Made by a program: the position numbers and the translations under genes
Shown here: positions 60,519 through 64,000 of the stretch, piece after piece
Layout of the letters: each line of letters starts with the position of its first letter
How positions within the stretch are numbered: the first letter of the stretch is position 1
The notes under the pieces: generated by a model
What the model saw: only the letters and a program-made list of their open reading frames with translations
Databases searched by the model: none
What the model was told of the DNA's origin: nothing
Assembly (NCBI RefSeq): GCF_001541315.1
Contig: NZ_LMVK01000023.1
Location: forward strand, 248,001 to 312,000
From: Agrobacterium tumefaciens str. B6
GTDB taxonomy: Bacteria; Pseudomonadota; Alphaproteobacteria; Rhizobiales; Rhizobiaceae
Direction: 5' to 3'
DNA length: 64,000 bases

Positions 60519-62486
60519 ATGGCCATCGATCGCCGCAATCTCAAGGTGCTTGCCAATTTCTGTTCGGCCGCCGCCGACGCCATGGCCTTTACGCTGATGC
60601 GCACCGCCCATTCCGCCTTCGTCAAGGAAACCGAGGATTTTTCCTGCCAGGTGGTGACGCGCGAGGGGCTTGCCTTCGCCAATCCCCGGCAATTCGGCGC
60701 GCCCTGGTATAGCGGCATCGATTACGCGCCGCTGATTTCCATGTTCGAGGAGTATGAAGACGGCGATATCTGCATCACCAACGATCCCTATAGCGGTTTC
60801 GTCGCCACCCACTCGCCGGATATCCACATCTGGAAACCGGTCTTCCACGAGGGCAAAATCGCCTGTTTCGTGGTCGGGCACATCCACAATACCGATGTCG
60901 GCGGCGCGGTTCCCGCCTCATTGTCCCGCTCGCTTTCCGAAATCGAGCAGGAAGGCCTGCGCATCCCGCCGGTCAAGCTCGTTCGCAAAGGCAGGCTCGA
61001 CCCCTTCATCATCGACATGATGAAGGCCAATGTCCGCATGCCGGAACAGAATATCGGCGACCTCCACGCCCAGATCGCCTCCGTCAACATCGGCGAACGC
61101 AAGATGCAGGAGATCGTTGCCCGTTTCGGCTTTGATGATTTTCTGGACGGTGTGCGCCAGATTTTCGACTATGCGGAAGAGCAGACCCGGCAAATCCTCA
61201 CCAGGGTTCCCGATGGCGATTACTTCTTTGCCGACTATGCCGACGAGGATTCCGTTGGCGGCCGGCCATGCCGCGTGGCGCTGACGCTGAAAATCCGCGG
61301 CGGCGAGGCGGTTCTCGACTATACCGGCAGCGATCCGCAGCTCGGCTCGTCGCTGAATATGCCAACCGGCGGTCGCGAGCGACATTCACTCGTCATGGTC
61401 GGCCTGACCTATGTGCTTTATACGCTCGATAACAGCCTGCTTCTGAACGCCGGGACCCTGCGCCCGGTACGGGCCGTGCTGCCGGAAGGCACGATCGTCA
61501 ATTGTCAACGCCCGGCCGCTGTCGGCATGCGCTCACTCACCTGCGCCATGACCCAGATCGTCACCATCGGCGCTTTCGCAAAGGCCCTGCCCGAGCTTAT
61601 TCCCGCGGCCTCCCCCGGCGGAAACGCCATCATGAACATCAAGACCAGCGACCGGAGCGGCCGCCCGGTCATGGCCTCCATCGGCCCGGTTGGCGGCGGT
61701 GGCGGCGGTACGCCCTTCTGCGACGGCAGCGACGGCGCGGGCGGCGCCACCGGCTTTCTGCGCAACACGCCGATCGAAATCAGCGAAGCGGAGGTGCCGA
61801 TCCTCTTCCGTCGTTATGGGTTGCAACGCGATACCGGCGGGGCAGGCCATTTTCGCGGCGGGCTTTCGGCCATCATGGAGTTTGAAATATCCTCGCCGGA
61901 AACGGTGGTCACGGCACGCAACCGCAATCGCTCGCTGATGGCAAGCTGGGGCGTCAATGGTGCGGGCCCGGGGCTGATTTCCCGCTTTCTCCGCAATCCC
62001 GATACGGAGGGCGAAATCTCGCTCGGCAATACCGATATCGTCCATTGCGGCCCGGGTGATGTCATTCGTGTCATCGGACCGGGAGCGGGCGGTTACGGCG
62101 ACCCCTTCACCCGCCCGCAACAGGCCGTGCTTCGCGATGTGCGGCGCGGCGCAGTGTCGGCAGAAAATGCTGCAAGACACTACGGGGTCGCGCTCATCGG
62201 CGATGAGATCGATGAAGAAGCGACGGCCGCCCTGCGCTCCACACCGCGCCGAAAGACGGACGATATCATCAGTTATGGACCGGAGCGGCTCGCCTTCGAG
62301 GCGGTCTGGACCCGGGAACGTTATGACCTGTTGACTCAATTTCTGCAAAAATCGCCCGTGGGATGGCGTTTCTTCCTGAAACACCGGGTGTTTGAAGCAG
62401 TCGAAAACGAAGGCGACGATCCCCGGCCTCTTTGCGAGCGGATGGCCGGGATTTTCGACCGGATAAGTGCACGCTACGGCGTTTGA
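60519..62486 (+). CDS. hyuB: hydantoinase/5-oxoprolinase subunit B (HyuB)
   Basis: 655 residues. The hydantoinase_B blocks are HSAFVKETEDFSCQVV, NDPYSGFVATHSPDIHIW (His and Asp clusters likely metal-binding), VVGHIHNTDVGG, and the Gly-rich SIGPVGGGGGGTPF stretch near residue 390. GGAGHFRGGLSAIMEFEI and GPGAGGYGDPF complete the pattern. It follows hyuA by 3 bases after AGGGAG. Together they probably form a heteromeric hydrolase. The preceding ArgE-like gene suggests an N-carbamoyl or N-acyl product is processed next. Confidence 0.92.
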   Translation: MAIDRRNLKVLANFCSAAADAMAFTLMRTAHSAFVKETEDFSCQVVTREGLAFANPRQFGAPWYSGIDYAPLISMFEEYEDGDICITNDPYSGFVATHSPDIHIWKPVFHEGKIACFVVGHIHNTDVGGAVPASLSRSLSEIEQEGLRIPPVKLVRKGRLDPFIIDMMKANVRMPEQNIGDLHAQIASVNIGERKMQEIVARFGFDDFLDGVRQIFDYAEEQTRQILTRVPDGDYFFADYADEDSVGGRPCRVALTLKIRGGEAVLDYTGSDPQLGSSLNMPTGGRERHSLVMVGLTYVLYTLDNSLLLNAGTLRPVRAVLPEGTIVNCQRPAAVGMRSLTCAMTQIVTIGAFAKALPELIPAASPGGNAIMNIKTSDRSGRPVMASIGPVGGGGGGTPFCDGSDGAGGATGFLRNTPIEISEAEVPILFRRYGLQRDTGGAGHFRGGLSAIMEFEISSPETVVTARNRNRSLMASWGVNGAGPGLISRFLRNPDTEGEISLGNTDIVHCGPGDVIRVIGPGAGGYGDPFTRPQQAVLRDVRRGAVSAENAARHYGVALIGDEIDEEATAALRSTPRRKTDDIISYGPERLAFEAVWTRERYDLLTQFLQKSPVGWRFFLKHRVFEAVENEGDDPRPLCERMAGIFDRISARYGV

Positions 62487-62487
62487 C

Positions 62488-62509
62488 CGGCGGCCTGCCT
62501 TCGCCGCCG
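62488..62509 (+). terminator. stem-loop after hyuB
   Basis: A 7-base stem, CGGCGGC and GCCGCCG with an 8-base loop, lies immediately after the hyuB stop in the 141-base gap before the aldehyde dehydrogenase gene. There is no T tract, so termination is uncertain. Confidence 0.35.
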
Positions 62510-62627
62510 AAGATTGCGCTGTCTGCCGGTGGCAAAACAGGATTTTCATTCACCGCCCACGCCGCAGTCGGTCGATGCTGCTTGCCGTCAGGGATTAGCG
62601 TTGGGGCATATCCAGAAAGGATTCCAC

Positions 62628-64000
62628 ATGACGCTCAGCTTCGATCCAGACAGCTTGTCCCTGCCGATCGGCCACTTCATCGGCGACCGGCTGATTACGG
62701 CGGCAAACGGCATCGACATGCACCGCCCATCCGATGGCGTTGGATATGCCGGTTGTCCCAAGGCGGATGCAGCGCTGGTCGATGAAGCGGTGCAGACTGC
62801 CAAGGCTGCGTTGAAGAGCAGCAACTGGGGCGGCGTGCGCCCGCGTGAGCGTACAAAGGTCTTGCAGCGCTGGGCCGACCTGATCGAACAGGAAGCCGAG
62901 ACGCTGGCAAAAATCGAAGCGCTCTCCTCGACACGGCCCGTGGGCCAGCTGATTGCCGGTGATATCGCCGTCACCGCCGAGCAAATCCGCTTCTTCGCCG
63001 AATTTGCCGACAAGGAAGGCGGCGATCTGGTGCCGACCGACGATGCAAGCCTCGGCATGATCATGACAGAGCCCTATGGTGTCGTCGGCGCCATCACGCC
63101 GTGGAACTTTCCCGTGTCCATGGCCGGCTGGAAGCTCGGCCCGGCGCTTGCCGCCGGCAATGCCGTGGTGCTGAAACCCTCGGAAATGACGCCCTTCTCC
63201 AGCATTTTCATGGCACAGCTGGCGATCAAGGCCGGGCTCCCCGCCGGTCTCATCAATATCGTACTGGGTGACGGGCCTGTGACGGGCAATGCCATCACCG
63301 GGCACCCTGATATTTCCAAGGTCAGCTTCACCGGCTCCACAGCCGCGGGCGCCGCCATCATGGCCAATATCGCCCGCACCGGCATCAAGCCCATGACGCT
63401 GGAGCTCGGCGGCAAGAGCCCGCAACTGGTCTTTGCCGATGCCGATATCGAAAAAGCGGCGGCGGCCATTGCCGGCAATATTCTCTCCAATGCCGGGCAG
63501 GCCTGCGTGGCCGGCTCCCGCATTATAGTTGAAGAAAGTGCGGCAGATGCCCTTTCCGCCGCGATCATCGCCCGCATGAAGGCGGTGAAGCCCGGCCCGA
63601 CATGGGACGAGGCGTCGCAATATTCGCCTATTATCTCCGAAGTGCAGCGCAAGCGCATCGACGGCATCGTTCAGGCGGCCGTCGCCCATGGCGGCGAATG
63701 CCTGACGGGCGGCGCGAACATGGACGGCCCCGGCTATTTCTACCAACCGACGCTGATCGCCAATGTCGACCAGACATCTCCCGCCGTCACCGAGGAAATC
63801 TTCGGACCGGTGCTGACGCTGCAGACCTTCCGGACGGAAGAAGAGGCTCTGGCGCTTTCCGATCATCCGACTTACGGTCTGGCGGCGGGTCTTTTCAGCC
63901 GTGATGTCTCGCGTGTCTTGCGTCTGTCGCGCGCCATTCAGGCCGGAACGATCTGGGTCAACCGTTACGGCCGCTCCCGCGACCACATATTGCCGACAGG
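62628..64000 (+). CDS. aldehyde dehydrogenase (partial)
   Basis: I translated this by hand; about 457 residues fall within the window and the C-terminus is cut off by the right edge. The start at 62628 follows AAGGA. Family motifs are in order: AITPWNFPVSMAGWKLGPALAAGN (split), catalytic Glu in TLELGGKSPQ and catalytic Cys in NAGQACVAGSRI, then EEIFGPVLTLQTF. It oxidises an aldehyde with NAD(P)+. It closes the plus-strand group, so it may finish degradation of the carbon skeleton released by the hydantoinase steps. It does not show a membrane segment. Confidence 0.9.
   Translation, partial: MTLSFDPDSLSLPIGHFIGDRLITAANGIDMHRPSDGVGYAGCPKADAALVDEAVQTAKAALKSSNWGGVRPRERTKVLQRWADLIEQEAETLAKIEALSSTRPVGQLIAGDIAVTAEQIRFFAEFADKEGGDLVPTDDASLGMIMTEPYGVVGAITPWNFPVSMAGWKLGPALAAGNAVVLKPSEMTPFSSIFMAQLAIKAGLPAGLINIVLGDGPVTGNAITGHPDISKVSFTGSTAAGAAIMANIARTGIKPMTLELGGKSPQLVFADADIEKAAAAIAGNILSNAGQACVAGSRIIVEESAADALSAAIIARMKAVKPGPTWDEASQYSPIISEVQRKRIDGIVQAAVAHGGECLTGGANMDGPGYFYQPTLIANVDQTSPAVTEEIFGPVLTLQTFRTEEEALALSDHPTYGLAAGLFSRDVSRVLRLSRAIQAGTIWVNRYGRSRDHILPT

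Noticed and set aside
58506-60887. 793-codon open frame on the minus strand
   Set aside because: It is the complement of hyuA/hyuB coding DNA; its product is rich in His, Gly and Asp with no family pattern, and the plus-strand genes have clear motifs and ribosome sites.
62488-62627. Possible small gene between hyuB and the aldehyde dehydrogenase
   Set aside because: No start with a ribosome site gives a protein-like frame; only a stem-loop and the upstream region of the next gene are present.

Overview
The window has the gene content and style of a rhizobial alphaproteobacterium, most likely an Agrobacterium/Rhizobium-group replicon rich in accessory genes. The support is GC-rich coding with few gaps, many ABC importers in tight operons with 4-base ATGA overlaps, TGA-N9-TCA motifs like the rhizobial RirA operator next to iron genes, and a uronate-dehydrogenase-like protein resembling the Agrobacterium enzyme. 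No tRNA, rRNA, CRISPR array, transposase or phage gene was found. The species call is inference; I could not run a search.

Layout. (1) 1-751: end-truncated periplasmic sugar/inositol-type binding protein with its own promoter. (2) 1258-8648, minus strand: a dipeptide-type ABC importer (two permeases, fused double ATPase, binding protein) with a class-A-beta-lactamase-fold serine hydrolase and an M20 amidohydrolase, followed by a LysR regulator at 8829-9734. (3) 9851-21467, minus: a second dipeptide-type importer with two HyuA-like plus two DUF917 genes arranged as two pairs around the binding-protein gene, and an isoaspartyl peptidase/asparaginase. A MalT-like LuxR regulator (21604-23955) is divergent from it. 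(4) 23959-36635: a sugar-oxidation cluster with a CUT1 sugar importer, three Gfo/Idh/MocA oxidoreductases, a uronate-dehydrogenase-like SDR, an SMP-30 lactonase, an IlvD/Edd sugar-acid dehydratase and a RraA-like protein, under a GntR regulator whose divergent promoter carries nested palindromes.

(5) 36660-45231, minus: a full has-type haem-acquisition locus in the order hasI-hasS-hasR-hasA-hasD-hasE. Its hemophore has no histidine and carries an RTX/serralysin-like tail. (6) 45437-49616: a FecCD-type iron-chelate importer with two tandem binding proteins, and a divergent methyltransferase. (7) 50594-54337, minus: promoter, cobalamin riboswitch, a previously unannotated 25-residue leader peptide ending in a Cys-Cys-Cys run, a BtuFCD-like importer, then pseudoazurin. 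(8) 54356-55234: a double GNAT protein. (9) 55438-64000, plus: acetylornithine-deacetylase-like peptidase, GhrA-type reductase, cupin, GNAT, HyuA/HyuB hydantoinase/oxoprolinase and an aldehyde dehydrogenase that runs off the right edge.

The blocks work together as scavenging modules. Two import and hydrolyse modified peptides or cyclic amides, one oxidises a sugar, two take up haem or iron chelates, one takes up corrinoid, and the last degrades amides and hydantoins. A recurring design is a strong stem-loop directly after a binding-protein gene, which would let that protein be made in excess of its permeases.
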